A stretch of 64,000 bases of DNA from Roseovarius sp. M141 (GCF_024355225.1 NZ_VCNH01000008.1:558001-622000), one strand, 5' to 3'. Positions 9,179 through 18,143 are shown, counted from the stretch's first letter. Numbers and translations: made by a program. Notes: a model not told the origin generated them from the letters alone.

Positions 9179-9517
9179 ATGACCCTTCACCCGTGGACAT
9201 TGACCGATAACGACGACGACGATTCCGACGCGTCGGTCGCGCTTGCCACACGGCCCAAGACCAAGCGGCCGCCGCTGTACAAGGTGCTGCTGCTGAACGA
9301 CGATTACACCCCGATGGAGTTTGTCATCGCCGTGCTGGAACGGTTTTTCAACATGACCAGTGCGCAATCTTTCGAGATCATGCTGACCGTCCACAAAAAG
9401 GGCGTTGCCGTCGTCGGCGTGTTCAGCCACGAGATCGCAGAAACCAAGGTGGCACAGGTCATGGACTTTGCCCGCCGGCATCAACATCCGCTGCAATGCA
9501 CGATGGAACGGGAATAG
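9179..9517 (+). CDS. clpS: ATP-dependent Clp protease adaptor ClpS
   Basis: The 112-residue protein has the ClpS fold signature [17 protein letters not shown], the helix [10 protein letters not shown], and [20 protein letters not shown]. These residues form the hydrophobic pocket that recognises N-degron residues and the surface that docks on ClpA. A short acidic N-terminal extension ([10 protein letters not shown]) is present, as usual. ATG 9179 is used; a GTG three codons upstream is possible. The upstream region contains GGCTATATAC as a possible -10 region. It is followed by an rRNA methyltransferase gene 7 bp later. Confidence 0.95.
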   Translation: MTLHPWTLTDNDDDDSDASVALATRPKTKRPPLYKVLLLNDDYTPMEFVIAVLERFFNMTSAQSFEIMLTVHKKGVAVVGVFSHEIAETKVAQVMDFARRHQHPLQCTMERE

Positions 9518-9524
9518 AATACAC

Positions 9525-10514
9525 GTGACAGGTATCCGCTTATCTCTGGCGCTGGAGGGTGGTCTGACCCTTCCGGCCTCTGCACGAATCGCCGTATTCG
9601 CCCCGACGCCGGACAGCGATCTGTCGCCGCTGCCTGCCGATATGTGCCACGTCATCACCGGCAATAAACCGGCGCGCGATCACTTTGCCGCACTCGGCTA
9701 TGCCTGCAATACCGCGCCGGAGGGGCGCTATGGTGTCGCGCTGATCTGCCTGCCCCGCGCCAAGGACCAGGCCCGCGCCCTGCTCGCCGACGCGGCAAGC
9801 GTCACGGACGGGCCTATCATCGTGGACGGGCTGAAAACCGACGGCATCGAATCGGCGCTCAAGGCCTGCCGCGCGCGCACCACCTGCCACGGCCCGATCA
9901 ACAAGGCCCACGGCAAGCTGTTCTGGATGGACCCCGCGCCCCAGATGGACGATTGGCACCAAGGCCCGCCGCAGGACATCGGCGAGGGGTTCGTCACCGC
10001 GCCCGGCGTGTTTTCCGCGGACGGAATCGACCCGGCCTCGCGCGCGCTGGCCGATAATCTACCCGAAAAACTGGGCGCGCATGTGATTGATCTGGGCGCC
10101 GGCTGGGGCTACCTGGCGCGCCGCGCGCTGGAGCGCGACACGATCAAGCACATCGACCTGATCGAGGCGGACCATGCCGCGCTGGCCTGCGCCCGCCTGA
10201 ACGTGACCGACACCCGCGCGCACCTCCATTGGGAGGACGCGCTGCGCTGGCGCCCCGACACCGGCGCCGATACCGTGCTGATGAACCCACCGTTCCACAC
10301 CGGGCGCAGCGCCGATCCGGCACTGGGGCGCGCCTTCATTGCCGCCGCTGCCGAAATGCTGAAACCCTCCGGCCAGCTCTGGATGGTCGCCAACCGCCAC
10401 CTGCCTTACGAACGGACGCTGGCGATCCACTTTGCCGACGTGGCCGAGGCGCCCGGCGGCAATACCCGTTTCAAACTGCTGCACGCGCGGCGGCCCCTGC
10501 GCAAGCCGCGCTAG
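9525..10514 (+). CDS. RsmC/RlmG-like class I SAM-dependent rRNA methyltransferase
   Basis: The 329-residue protein has a degenerate N-terminal domain followed by a Rossmann methyltransferase domain. Motif I is VIDLGAGWGYLA (~residues 187-198) and the NPPFH motif at 254-258 is typical of the RsmC/RlmG group, which make N2-methylguanosine in rRNA. The start is GTG 9525, just after clpS; an ATG farther upstream would lie inside clpS. It is probably translationally coupled to clpS. Which rRNA position is modified cannot be stated from sequence alone. Confidence 0.85.
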   Translation: MTGIRLSLALEGGLTLPASARIAVFAPTPDSDLSPLPADMCHVITGNKPARDHFAALGYACNTAPEGRYGVALICLPRAKDQARALLADAASVTDGPIIVDGLKTDGIESALKACRARTTCHGPINKAHGKLFWMDPAPQMDDWHQGPPQDIGEGFVTAPGVFSADGIDPASRALADNLPEKLGAHVIDLGAGWGYLARRALERDTIKHIDLIEADHAALACARLNVTDTRAHLHWEDALRWRPDTGADTVLMNPPFHTGRSADPALGRAFIAAAAEMLKPSGQLWMVANRHLPYERTLAIHFADVAEAPGGNTRFKLLHARRPLRKPR

Positions 10515-10547
10515 GGCGCGGCGCGGCATCACTCCGAGGATACGCAC

Positions 10548-11348
10548 ATGTCATATTCAATCTCCGGCAAGACGGCCATCGTCACCGGCGGCGCCAACGG
10601 CATCGGGCTGGCCATCGGGCGACATCTGGCCGACAAGGGCGCGAACGTCATGTTCGCAGACATCGACGAAGAGGGGCTGACCGAACAGCTGGGCGAACAA
10701 CCCGAAGACGGCCCGATCCGCTATTTTGCGGGCGATTTGCGGGAAAAACTGACGCTGGCCAACCTGCTTTCGGCCACGATAGACGCATTTGATTCGATCG
10801 ACATCCTGATCAACGCGGCGCGGCAGGTCAGCGTATCGGACCCCCTGAACCCCGACGACGACGCCGTCGACATGCTGATCGAACAGAACCTGATGACGTC
10901 CCTACGCCTGAGCCAGCTGGTCGCCAAGCGCATGATCAAGCAATCCGAAGGCCTTGAGGAGCCCGCAGGCGGCGCCATCATCAATCTGTCGTCCATCGCG
11001 GCAGGGCGGGCGCATTCCGAACTGCTGGGCTACGCCATATCCTCGGCTGCGGTCGATCAGATGACCCGCTCGCTGGCGGTCGCGCTGGCCCCCTACCGGA
11101 TTCGGGTCAACGCGCTGGCCTTCGGCTCGGTAATGAGCCGGTCCTTGCAGGAAACGCTCAAGGATCACGGCGACTACCGCACCGATATCGAACAGCACAC
11201 GCCGCTGGGCCGCATCGCGTCGCCCAGCGAACTGGTCGAGGCTGTTCAGTTCCTCGCCAGTGACGGGGCCGGGTTCATGACAGGGCAGATCCTGACGCTG
11301 GACGGCGGGCGGTCCCTGGTCGATCCGGTCGAGTCATCGGCGCATTGA
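10548..11348 (+). CDS. SDR family oxidoreductase lacking the catalytic lysine
   Basis: The 266-residue protein is a classical-type short-chain dehydrogenase. It has the cofactor motif VTGGANGIG (residues ~13-21), an NLSS catalytic-serine segment near residue 147, and the C-terminal TGQILTLDGG. The catalytic YxxxK reads YAISS (Tyr162, with Ser166 at the Lys position), and the NNAG motif reads NAAR. Loss of Lys and Asn of the catalytic tetrad suggests altered or no dehydrogenase activity. It lies 28 bp upstream of hemF on the same strand, so it may serve tetrapyrrole metabolism or simply share a promoter. Confidence 0.85.
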   Translation: MSYSISGKTAIVTGGANGIGLAIGRHLADKGANVMFADIDEEGLTEQLGEQPEDGPIRYFAGDLREKLTLANLLSATIDAFDSIDILINAARQVSVSDPLNPDDDAVDMLIEQNLMTSLRLSQLVAKRMIKQSEGLEEPAGGAIINLSSIAAGRAHSELLGYAISSAAVDQMTRSLAVALAPYRIRVNALAFGSVMSRSLQETLKDHGDYRTDIEQHTPLGRIASPSELVEAVQFLASDGAGFMTGQILTLDGGRSLVDPVESSAH

Positions 11349-11376
11349 CCCCCCAAGGCACCCAGCGAGGCACCTG

Positions 11377-12267
11377 ATGAGCGACGATTTCACACCCCGA
11401 AAGGACCGCGCCGCCAGTTGGTTCCGCACGTTGCGCGATCAGATTGTCACCGCGTTCGAAGCGCTGGAGGACAGTCACGACACCGGCCCGCTCGTCGATG
11501 CCGCCCCCGGTCGGTTCGAGCTAAGCGACACCAAGCGCACCGCCGAGGATGGCAGCGACGCCGGCGGCGGCCTGATGAGCGTGATGCGCGACGGCCGCGT
11601 CTTTGAAAAGGTCGGCGTCAACGTGTCCGAAGTCTATGGCCAGCTCGGCCCCGCCGCGCAAAAGGCGATGGCCGCGCGCGGCGTGCCGGGAATGGACGAC
11701 GACCCCAGCTTCTGGGCCAGCGGGATCAGTCTGGTCGCGCATATGCAAAACCCGCATTGCCCCGCCGTTCACATGAACACCCGCATGTTCTGGACGCCCC
11801 ATGCGTGGTGGTTTGGTGGCGGCTCCGATCTGAACCCCTGCATTGAATACACCGATGATACGGCGCATTTCCACGATCAGCAAAGGCTGCATCTGGACCC
11901 GCACGGCGCCGACCATTACCCCCGCCTCAAGGCGTGGGCAGACGAGTATTTCTATATCCCCCACCGCCAGCGCGCGCGGGGTGTCGGCGGCATCTTCATG
12001 GACGATCAGAACTCCGGCGATTGGGAGGCGGATTTTGCCCTCACGCAGGACATCGGCCGCGCGTTCCTGCCCGCGTTTGTCCCGCTGATCGAGGCGCGCC
12101 GCATCCAGCCATGGACAGTGTCCGACAAGGACACGCAGCTGATCCATCGGGGACTCTATGCAGAATATAATCTGGTCTATGATCGCGGCACGAAGTTTGG
12201 CCTGGCCTCCGGGCATGACCCCGATGCCGTGCTGATGTCCCTGCCCCCGATGGCAAAATGGATATAG
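11377..12267 (+). CDS. hemF: Oxygen-dependent coproporphyrinogen-III oxidase
   Basis: The 296-residue protein oxidatively decarboxylates coproporphyrinogen III to protoporphyrinogen IX with O2 in haem and bacteriochlorophyll synthesis. Family motifs are plain: NPHCPAVHMNTRMFW, WWFGGGSDLNPC, FHDQ and the C-terminal EYNLVYDRGTKFGL with SLPP. Length fits the HemF family. The start at ATG 11377 follows a GAGG ribosome-binding site. It is convergent with the EEP hydrolase gene (4-bp gap), with no terminator hairpin between. An oxygen-independent relative, HemW, lies at the far end of the window. Confidence 0.97.
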   Translation: MSDDFTPRKDRAASWFRTLRDQIVTAFEALEDSHDTGPLVDAAPGRFELSDTKRTAEDGSDAGGGLMSVMRDGRVFEKVGVNVSEVYGQLGPAAQKAMAARGVPGMDDDPSFWASGISLVAHMQNPHCPAVHMNTRMFWTPHAWWFGGGSDLNPCIEYTDDTAHFHDQQRLHLDPHGADHYPRLKAWADEYFYIPHRQRARGVGGIFMDDQNSGDWEADFALTQDIGRAFLPAFVPLIEARRIQPWTVSDKDTQLIHRGLYAEYNLVYDRGTKFGLASGHDPDAVLMSLPPMAKWI

Positions 12268-12271
12268 CAGG

Positions 12272-13291
12272 TCAGTCGATCTGTAGATCCACCCAGACCA
12301 TCCGGTGCCGACTGGCGGCCTGCGAAATCCGCGCGGCTTCGCCTGCCATCGGCCAATGCACCCCCGACGCCGAGATCCTCCAGTCCCGCGACGGCAGAAC
12401 ATAACTGACGCGCATCTGCGGCGGCGCGACGCGCGGCCATTCCACCGTCGCCTCCGGCGGCGTGCCGGGCGGGACGCTATCGCGCAAGGGCACCGGGTCC
12501 GACAGGCGCAGATCGCCCAGAAGCCCCCTGATGCCGGCCTTTATCCCCTCGCTCTTGTGCGGGTCCTGATTGGCATGCCCCAGCAGGACGAACCGCCCGT
12601 CCGGCGCCGGGCCAAACGCGCCATCAAGATAGTACTGCCAGAACCGCAGCTGATCGTGATTGCGGCGCCCGTTGCGATCCTCCGGCCCGTCAAACACCGG
12701 CGCATTGGCGTGAAAGGCCAGCAGCGTGATTCGCCCGCTGTCATGCAGCACCGGCACAGCCCACTGCGCCACATCCGCCAAGCGCAGCACATTCTGCGCC
12801 TGTTCCGAAGGAAACGGCGCGCCATCGACAACCGGCAGCATTGCCTGCGGCAGGTCGCGCCACAAAATGCCGCTCATATCCTGCACGCGATCCGTATCGA
12901 CCGGATAGCGCGACAGGATCGCCATGCCGCCCTGCCCTGAAAACGCACCATACCCCTGCGCATCCTCCGGTTCGCCCAACCGCCCGTCACCGTCCATATC
13001 GTGGCCCGTCGCCATGCCCGTGTTCGGCAACCGCGCAAAGACGGTGCCATAGCGCAAGCCCTGCGCCGCAATCAGATCGCGCAGCGCGGTCAGGGCGCGC
13101 AATTCCATATCGTAGTCGACGTTCTGAAGCAGCAGGATATCGGGCGCGACGCGGGCGATGATCTGCGCCACGGCCTCGGCCTGCGGATCGTCGCCGCGCA
13201 GGATATCGCGCAACAGCAGGCCCGGCCCGTCGCGTGACAGCTCGGCGTTCCATGTCGCAATTCGCAGCGTGTCAGCCCATGCCGGATACAC
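12272..13291 (-). CDS. Endonuclease/exonuclease/phosphatase family protein, probably exported
   Basis: The protein has the EEP fold: TWNAEL near the start, DILLLQNVD, HANAPVFDGP and GHANQDPH, with metal-binding Asn/Asp/His positions. An in-frame hydrophobic stretch immediately upstream (GALCLVWLCLVYPAWA then DTLRIATW) looks like a signal peptide, but it has no ATG or GTG before it without running deep into the preceding gene. The listed GTG at 13291 is the first usable start after the overlap and would truncate that signal. A rare start codon between 13291 and 13336, or a start inside the upstream gene (ATG 13444 or 13450), is possible. The substrate is unknown. Confidence 0.75.
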   Translation of the reverse strand: MYPAWADTLRIATWNAELSRDGPGLLLRDILRGDDPQAEAVAQIIARVAPDILLLQNVDYDMELRALTALRDLIAAQGLRYGTVFARLPNTGMATGHDMDGDGRLGEPEDAQGYGAFSGQGGMAILSRYPVDTDRVQDMSGILWRDLPQAMLPVVDGAPFPSEQAQNVLRLADVAQWAVPVLHDSGRITLLAFHANAPVFDGPEDRNGRRNHDQLRFWQYYLDGAFGPAPDGRFVLLGHANQDPHKSEGIKAGIRGLLGDLRLSDPVPLRDSVPPGTPPEATVEWPRVAPPQMRVSYVLPSRDWRISASGVHWPMAGEAARISQAASRHRMVWVDLQID

Positions 13292-13320
13292 CAGGCACAG
13301 CCAGACAAGGCACAGCGCGC

Positions 13321-14157
13321 CTAGACGATTTGCAACGCGTCCTCTGCCTTTGCATAGGCGCGCCGCCGCTTTGCGGCAATCAATTCGGCCACGCGGTGCA
13401 TCGCAACGCCCCGCATGACCAGACCGGCAGGAATGAAGGCCCATGCGCAAATGATCCAGATCAGCATTTTGGAATCCAGCACCTTGCCGGACTCCAGCAC
13501 CCCCGCCAAAACCGCGACAAGGACCGGAAGCAAGAATGGCATCGCAAATCCTAAGGAAACATTAACCAAAGCCTCGCGATTGAGCTTTTGCACGACATCA
13601 GCACCGCCGGTCGGATCAAAATGCGGCAGGTTCATCCAGACATTGAACGCCCCGTGCCGCGCAGGCCAGCCCAACAGCCGCACGATCAGCACGAAAACCA
13701 CCAGCATGACCAAGGAGACCCCATAGCAGAGTCCAGCCGCCATCTCGGCGAAATCGGAAAACCCCGGCGGCGCATGCACCGGCACCAGCATCATGACCAA
13801 CCGTACCGGCGAATATGGAAAATCCAATGCAGCGCGCGCCGCCCCGCCCAACTCCCCCAAAAGAACGGCGAGCGATCCCGGATCGTCCCCGCCCCGTGCG
13901 ATGATCGACAGGCTGAGGACCGATACCGCGATGCCCGTAAACTTGATGCGATTGTAGGGCGCGGCGAACCGAAACTCCAGAATACTGGGCGATTGGGCCG
14001 TATATTCGACAAACACCAGTAGCCCAGCGATGAACGCGATCAGGATCATGATCGGGCTGGTATCCTGCGCGCCCGACGTCAGCAGGAGCGACGGCAGAAC
14101 CACCAAAATGGCCACAAGAATTGCGCGCACTGACGCGCTGAATAGCTGAGCTATCAC
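13321..14157 (-). CDS. Conserved polytopic membrane protein of unknown function
   Basis: The 278-residue protein has about six hydrophobic segments, including an N-terminal pair (residues ~10-55) and a C-terminal pair around 205-260, followed by a basic tail AAKRRRAYAKAEDAL. I do not recognise a named family. Its stop overlaps the signal-peptide-like region of the downstream exported hydrolase, so the two are probably one transcription unit. The role is unknown. Confidence 0.75.
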   Translation of the reverse strand: MIAQLFSASVRAILVAILVVLPSLLLTSGAQDTSPIMILIAFIAGLLVFVEYTAQSPSILEFRFAAPYNRIKFTGIAVSVLSLSIIARGGDDPGSLAVLLGELGGAARAALDFPYSPVRLVMMLVPVHAPPGFSDFAEMAAGLCYGVSLVMLVVFVLIVRLLGWPARHGAFNVWMNLPHFDPTGGADVVQKLNREALVNVSLGFAMPFLLPVLVAVLAGVLESGKVLDSKMLIWIICAWAFIPAGLVMRGVAMHRVAELIAAKRRRAYAKAEDALQIV

Positions 14158-14431
14158 TGCCCGCTCCCTTCAACTTGGCCTGCCGCGATACGATGCCGCG
14201 CCGTTGTTCCAAACTGATCCCGCACTTATGGCGGTATGCCTCAATTAGGCCTTAATCTTGCCTTGTTTTGGAAAATGTCTCAAGAATTTGTGGCGTCTCA
14301 CCATCAATCCAGCACGACAAGGGACAGTGACTGGTGCGCGATTGCATCAACTTCGGCGGCTGATTTGGCAGTGAATGTACCGACTACGACATATGGTTGC
14401 CCGGCCGCCATATGCCTCTAATTGGCAAAAT
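14158..14431. other. Intergenic region, promoter side of the membrane protein
   Basis: This AT-richer gap lies between the start of the minus-strand membrane protein and the leuD terminator. A 61-codon plus-strand open frame (14236-14421) has no ribosome-binding site or recognisable product. I see nothing else supportable in it. Confidence 0.4.
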
Positions 14432-14456
14432 CTGCCCGGGCGGATGGCCCGGGCAG
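14432..14456 (-). terminator. Terminator downstream of leuD
   Basis: A perfect 10-bp GC-rich inverted repeat (14432-14441 with 14447-14456, 5-nt loop) begins 6 nt beyond the leuD stop. On the minus strand it is followed by ATTTTG. It closes the leuCD operon. Confidence 0.75.
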
Positions 14457-14462
14457 ATTGAC

Positions 14463-15068
14463 TCAGACCCAAGGGCGCGTGGCGCCAACGCTGGATTCGA
14501 ATGTGTCGATGGCCGTGGCCTTTTCCATGGTCAGACCGATATCGTCAAGGCCCTCCAGCAGGCAGTGCTTCTTGAAGGCGTCAACGTCGAACGAAATCAC
14601 CTCCCCTTCGGATGTCGTGACGGTCTGCGCCTCCAGATCCACTTCGATCCGGGCATTCGCGCCTTTCTCGGCCTCGGCCATCAGGATATCGATCTGCTCC
14701 TGCGGCAGGGCGATAGGCAGGATGCCGTTCTTGAAACAGTTGTTGTGGAAAATATCGGCAAAGCTGGGCGCGATCACGCAGCGGATACCAAAATCCTTGA
14801 TCGCCCAAGGCGCATGTTCGCGGCTGGACCCACAGCCGAAATTGTCGCCCGCGACAAGGATCTCGGCGTCGCGATAGGCGGGTTTGTTCAGCACGAAATC
14901 AGGGATCTCGCCCCCGTCATCATCATAGCGCATTTCGTCGAACAGGTTGACGCCAAGGCCCGACCGCTTGATCGTCTTGAGGAACTGCTTGGGGATGATC
15001 ATGTCGGTATCGATGTTGATCATCGGCATGGGAGCGGCAATTCCGCTGATCTTGGTGAACTTTTCCAT
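14463..15068 (-). CDS. leuD: 3-isopropylmalate dehydratase small subunit
   Basis: The 201-residue protein is the swivelling domain of isopropylmalate isomerase, which converts 2- to 3-isopropylmalate in leucine synthesis as a heterodimer with LeuC. Motifs include [32 protein letters not shown] (substrate binding) and [17 protein letters not shown]. Its ATG shares one base with the leuC stop (TGATG), so translation is coupled to leuC. A terminator follows directly. Confidence 0.98.
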   Translation of the reverse strand: MEKFTKISGIAAPMPMINIDTDMIIPKQFLKTIKRSGLGVNLFDEMRYDDDGGEIPDFVLNKPAYRDAEILVAGDNFGCGSSREHAPWAIKDFGIRCVIAPSFADIFHNNCFKNGILPIALPQEQIDILMAEAEKGANARIEVDLEAQTVTTSEGEVISFDVDAFKKHCLLEGLDDIGLTMEKATAIDTFESSVGATRPWV

Positions 15069-16471
15069 CACATCATCTCCCTTACGTCTGTCAGTCGGCC
15101 GGTCACTGCCGCCGCCGCTGCCATGGCGGGACTCATCAGGTGTGTGCGCCCGCCCCGGCCCTGACGGCCCTCGAAATTGCGGTTCGATGTCGCGGCGCAG
15201 CGCTCGCCCGGGCTTAGTTGATCGGGGTTCATCGCCAGGCACATGGAGCAACCGGCAAGGCGCCACTCGAAGCCCGCCTCGATGAAAATATCGGCCAGCC
15301 CCTCTTCCTCGGCCTGCGCCCGGACAAGGCCCGAGCCTGGAACGATCATGGCGCGCAGGCCCTCCTTGATCTTCTTGCCCTTCAGGATCGCCGCGACGGC
15401 GCGCAGATCCTCGATCCGGCCATTCGTGCAGGAGCCGATAAAGACGGTGTCGATCTCGACCTCGCTCAGCGGCATACCTGCGGTCAGGCCCATGTAGTCC
15501 AGCGACCGCTTGGCCGCGTCGACTTTGCCGCCGGTAAAATCACCGGGCGCGGGGACATTCGCGGTGATCGGCAGCACGTCCTCGGGGCTGGTGCCCCAAG
15601 TTACGACGGGCGCGATATCCTCGCCCTTCAGCGTCACGACCTTGTCCCAATGCGCATCGTCGTCCGAATAGAGCGTTTTCCACCAGGCCAGTGCGGCCTC
15701 CCACTGCGCGCCTTTGGGGGCGTGGGGGCGACCCATGCAGTATTCAAACGTCTTCTCGTCCGGCGCGATCAGACCGGCGCGTGCGCCGCCCTCGATCGCC
15801 ATGTTGCAGACGGTCATACGCCCTTCCATCGATAGTTCGCGAATGGCCTCGCCGCAATACTCGATGACATAGCCGGTGCCGCCGGCGGTCCCGGTATGCC
15901 CGATAACACTGAGGGTGATATCCTTGGCGGTGACGCCCGGCGCCAGCTTGCCGGTGATCTCGACCTTCATGTTCTTGCCCTTGCGCTGGATCAGCGTCTG
16001 GGTGGCCAGCACATGTTCGACCTCCGACGTACCGATTCCATGCGCCAGCGCACCAAAGGCGCCATGCGTCGCGGTGTGGCTATCGCCGCACACGACCGTC
16101 ATGCCGGGCAAGGTCCAGCCCTGCTCGGGGCCGACGATATGCACAATGCCCTGGCGGATGTCGGAGACGGGATAGTAGTGGATGCCAAAATCGGCGGCGT
16201 TCTTGTCCAGCGCCTCGACCTGAATCTTGCTCTCGGGGTTTTCGATCCCCTTGGCACGGTCCAGTGTGGTCGGCACATTGTGGTCCGGCACCGCAATCGT
16301 GCGTTCAGGCGCGCGCACGGTGCGGCCCGTCATGCGCAGCCCCTCGAAGGCCTGCGGGCTGGTCACCTCATGCACGAGGTGGCGGTCAATATAAAGAAGG
16401 CAGGTGCCATCATCGGCCTCGTGAACGAGGTGGGCATCCCAGATCTTGTCATAGAGCGTCTTGGGGGACAT
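15068..16471 (-). CDS. leuC: 3-isopropylmalate dehydratase large subunit
   Basis: The 467-residue aconitase-family protein carries the 4Fe-4S ligating cysteines in the FIGSCTNGR segment and in [11 protein letters not shown], plus [15 protein letters not shown] and the C-terminal [17 protein letters not shown] signature. It forms isopropylmalate isomerase with LeuD. The start is [14 protein letters not shown]. The 5' region (16472-16600) contains a strong stem-loop that could act as a leader structure. leuA and leuB are not in the window. Confidence 0.98.
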   Translation of the reverse strand: MSPKTLYDKIWDAHLVHEADDGTCLLYIDRHLVHEVTSPQAFEGLRMTGRTVRAPERTIAVPDHNVPTTLDRAKGIENPESKIQVEALDKNAADFGIHYYPVSDIRQGIVHIVGPEQGWTLPGMTVVCGDSHTATHGAFGALAHGIGTSEVEHVLATQTLIQRKGKNMKVEITGKLAPGVTAKDITLSVIGHTGTAGGTGYVIEYCGEAIRELSMEGRMTVCNMAIEGGARAGLIAPDEKTFEYCMGRPHAPKGAQWEAALAWWKTLYSDDDAHWDKVVTLKGEDIAPVVTWGTSPEDVLPITANVPAPGDFTGGKVDAAKRSLDYMGLTAGMPLSEVEIDTVFIGSCTNGRIEDLRAVAAILKGKKIKEGLRAMIVPGSGLVRAQAEEEGLADIFIEAGFEWRLAGCSMCLAMNPDQLSPGERCAATSNRNFEGRQGRGGRTHLMSPAMAAAAAVTGRLTDVREMM

Positions 16472-16520
16472 AGGTCCTCTCCCATATTGTCAGAATGGAT
16501 TGACTATCGGCAGGCCAGAG

Positions 16521-16549
16521 CCTGTCATAGGTGCGCGAGCACCGACAGG
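16521..16549. promoter_or_regulatory. Stem-loop in the leuC 5' region
   Basis: CCTGTC-ATA-GGTGC-GCGA-GCACC-GACAGG forms an 11-bp stem with a 3-nt bulge and a 4-nt loop, 50-78 nt upstream of the leuC start. It has no T-run on either strand, so it is not a standard terminator. It may be a leader structure in the leuCD mRNA or the end of an unrecognised small RNA. Confidence 0.4.
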
Positions 16550-16694
16550 GACGCACCGAAGAACCGCCAAGGAAGGCGAGAGCGGTCGTCGATGTCGAAT
16601 ATCTTTTTCATGCGGTTGAGATACTACCTGCAACCGCGTCTCGCAAGGGCCATGGCCCCGGCGGCTGTGACGTGGCGCCAGAAGAGATTTAATG

Positions 16695-16725
16695 CCTTCG
16701 GCGAGGATATTTGGAGCAAGAAGAA
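16695..16725 (+). repeat. Dispersed intergenic motif, copy A
   Basis: CCTTCGGCGAGGATATTTGG, continuing AGCAAGAAGAA, matches the consensus TATTT-N6-CAAGAA-A of the other copies. It is the only copy in the plus orientation and faces copy B, so the pair forms an imperfect inverted repeat. Confidence 0.45.
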
Positions 16726-16758
16726 CGGGCCGGGTCAGAGCATGAGATATACCGTGGC

Positions 16759-16780
16759 TTTTTCTTGATGAAAATACCCA
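16759..16780 (-). repeat. Dispersed 3'-UTR motif, copy B (after petR)
   Basis: On the minus strand this reads TGGGTATTTTCATCAAGAAA followed by AA. It lies 12 nt beyond the petR stop codon in the sense orientation. Compare copies at 39802, 45280 and 54515. Confidence 0.55.
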
Positions 16781-16792
16781 TGGCGCGCCGGA

Positions 16793-17494
16793 TCAGTCAG
16801 GCGCCAACATGTATCCTTCGCCGCGCACCGTCTGAAGATAGCGCGGCTGTTTGGGGTCGGCCTCGATCTTGCGGCGCAAGCGGGTGATCTGGACGTCGAT
16901 GGCGCGCTCCTGCGCCTGACCCCGGTCGCGACCCAGATCCTCGACCAGCCTGGCGCGGCTGACGGGCTGGCGCAGGTTTTGCGAAAAGAGGCGCATCAGC
17001 TGCACTTCGGTTGCCGTAAGGCGAATGGGCGCGCCATGTTGTGTCAGTTCAGACCGCTCCATATCGTACCGGACCGGTCCGAGGTTAAGGATCTTGGGAG
17101 CGGCGCCCTCTGGCTCGGCTTCGGGCATGCGGCGCAGGATGGCATTGATCCGCAGCAGCAGCTCCTTTGGTTCAAACGGTTTGACAAGATAATCGTCCGC
17201 CCCCGCCTCCAGACCGGTGATGCGGTCGCTGGTCTCGCCCCGTGCGGTCAACAGAAGGATCGGGGTGTTCAGCGTGGTGCGCAGCGCGCGCGTCAACGCG
17301 ACGCCATCCTCGCCGGGCATCATCACGTCCAGTACGATCAGATCGAATTCCAACCCCGCCAAAACCCGCCTCGCGTGGGCCGCATCCCGTGCCACCGACA
17401 CAAGGAACCCGTGCCGGGCAAGAAATTTGCGCAAAAGGCCGCGAATGCGTTCATCGTCGTCGACGATCAGAAGATGGGGGGCTGGATCGCTCAT
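16793..17494 (-). CDS. petR: OmpR-family response regulator, PetR-like
   Basis: The protein has a receiver domain with the acidic pocket DDD near residue 14, phospho-acceptor Asp in LIVLDVMMPG (about residue 56-57) and the conserved Lys in YLVKPFEP. A winged-helix DNA-binding domain ends in RYLQTVRGEGYML. It is co-transcribed with an upstream MarR gene (overlapping stop/start) and has no adjacent sensor kinase. That gene pair and both lengths match petP-petR of Rhodobacter, first described upstream of the cytochrome bc1 genes; the name rests on this context. A second Met at 17497 is an alternative start. Confidence 0.85.
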   Translation of the reverse strand: MSDPAPHLLIVDDDERIRGLLRKFLARHGFLVSVARDAAHARRVLAGLEFDLIVLDVMMPGEDGVALTRALRTTLNTPILLLTARGETSDRITGLEAGADDYLVKPFEPKELLLRINAILRRMPEAEPEGAAPKILNLGPVRYDMERSELTQHGAPIRLTATEVQLMRLFSQNLRQPVSRARLVEDLGRDRGQAQERAIDVQITRLRRKIEADPKQPRYLQTVRGEGYMLAPD

Positions 17495-17988
17495 CAATGG
17501 GTTCCTCGCAGCGTTTGGTAGCGGCGGCGCACCTCCGGGTCCATCATCGCCTCCAGCACCTGACGAAACCCCGATACGGCATCCGGGCCGGCGGCGCGGT
17601 AGGCCGCCCGCAGACGCACCCGCTGCGCGTCGCTCAATTGGCGTTCCACTGACTGGCCCGCCTCGGTCAGGTGAAGATTGCGCTCGCGCTTGTCAGACGC
17701 GCCAACGCGACTTTCGACCAGACCGTCTTCTACCAGCGTGCGCAAGACGCGGTTCAGCGACTGCTTGGTCACGTCCAGAATGTTCAGAAGGTTGCTCACG
17801 GTCGTTCCCGGCTTGCGCGCTATGAAGTGAACCGCGCGGTGATGCGCGCGCCCGTAGGCCATTGTTGCCAGTATACGGTCGGGATCGGTGGTAAAGCTCT
17901 GATGGGCGAAAAACATCGCCTCGATCCCCTGCTGCAATTGCTCGTCCGTCAGAAACAGCAGCGTCCCGCCGCCTTGCACCTCTGCCAT
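17494..17988 (-). CDS. petP: MarR-family winged-helix regulator, PetP-like
   Basis: The 164-residue protein has a MarR-type winged helix. The recognition helix region is VSNLLNILDVTKQSLNRVLR and the wing is GLVESRVGASDKRERNLHLT. Its stop overlaps the start of the response regulator, so the two are translated together. Pairing of a MarR protein with an orphan OmpR regulator is the petP-petR arrangement of Rhodobacteraceae. The divergent neighbour is the branched-chain aminotransferase gene. Confidence 0.83.
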   Translation of the reverse strand: MAEVQGGGTLLFLTDEQLQQGIEAMFFAHQSFTTDPDRILATMAYGRAHHRAVHFIARKPGTTVSNLLNILDVTKQSLNRVLRTLVEDGLVESRVGASDKRERNLHLTEAGQSVERQLSDAQRVRLRAAYRAAGPDAVSGFRQVLEAMMDPEVRRRYQTLRGTH

Positions 17989-18143
17989 GTGTCGCCACCC
18001 CTACAGCATTTGACCACAACTTACGTCAGCTTTATTGACTTTCCAAGTTTCAACTGGTAGCGAATCGCAGTTTTTGGTGAAATTAACGTCCGTTTCGGTC
18101 GTATTTTACGCAACAAATGCGAATTTCTACTTGGAGACTGGCA

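Larger units (their letters stand above)
16472..16792. other. leuC-petR intergenic region
   Basis: The gap holds the leuC leader hairpin (16521-16549) and two copies of the dispersed TATTT...AAGAA motif in opposite orientation (16695-16725 and 16759-16780). A 58-codon plus-strand open frame (16592-16768) spans both motifs but has no ribosome-binding site, so I do not call it a gene. Confidence 0.5.

Noticed and set aside
16592..16768. 58-codon plus-strand frame in the leuC-petR gap
   Set aside because: No ribosome-binding site; its second half is translation of the dispersed motif, so it is not supported as a protein gene.
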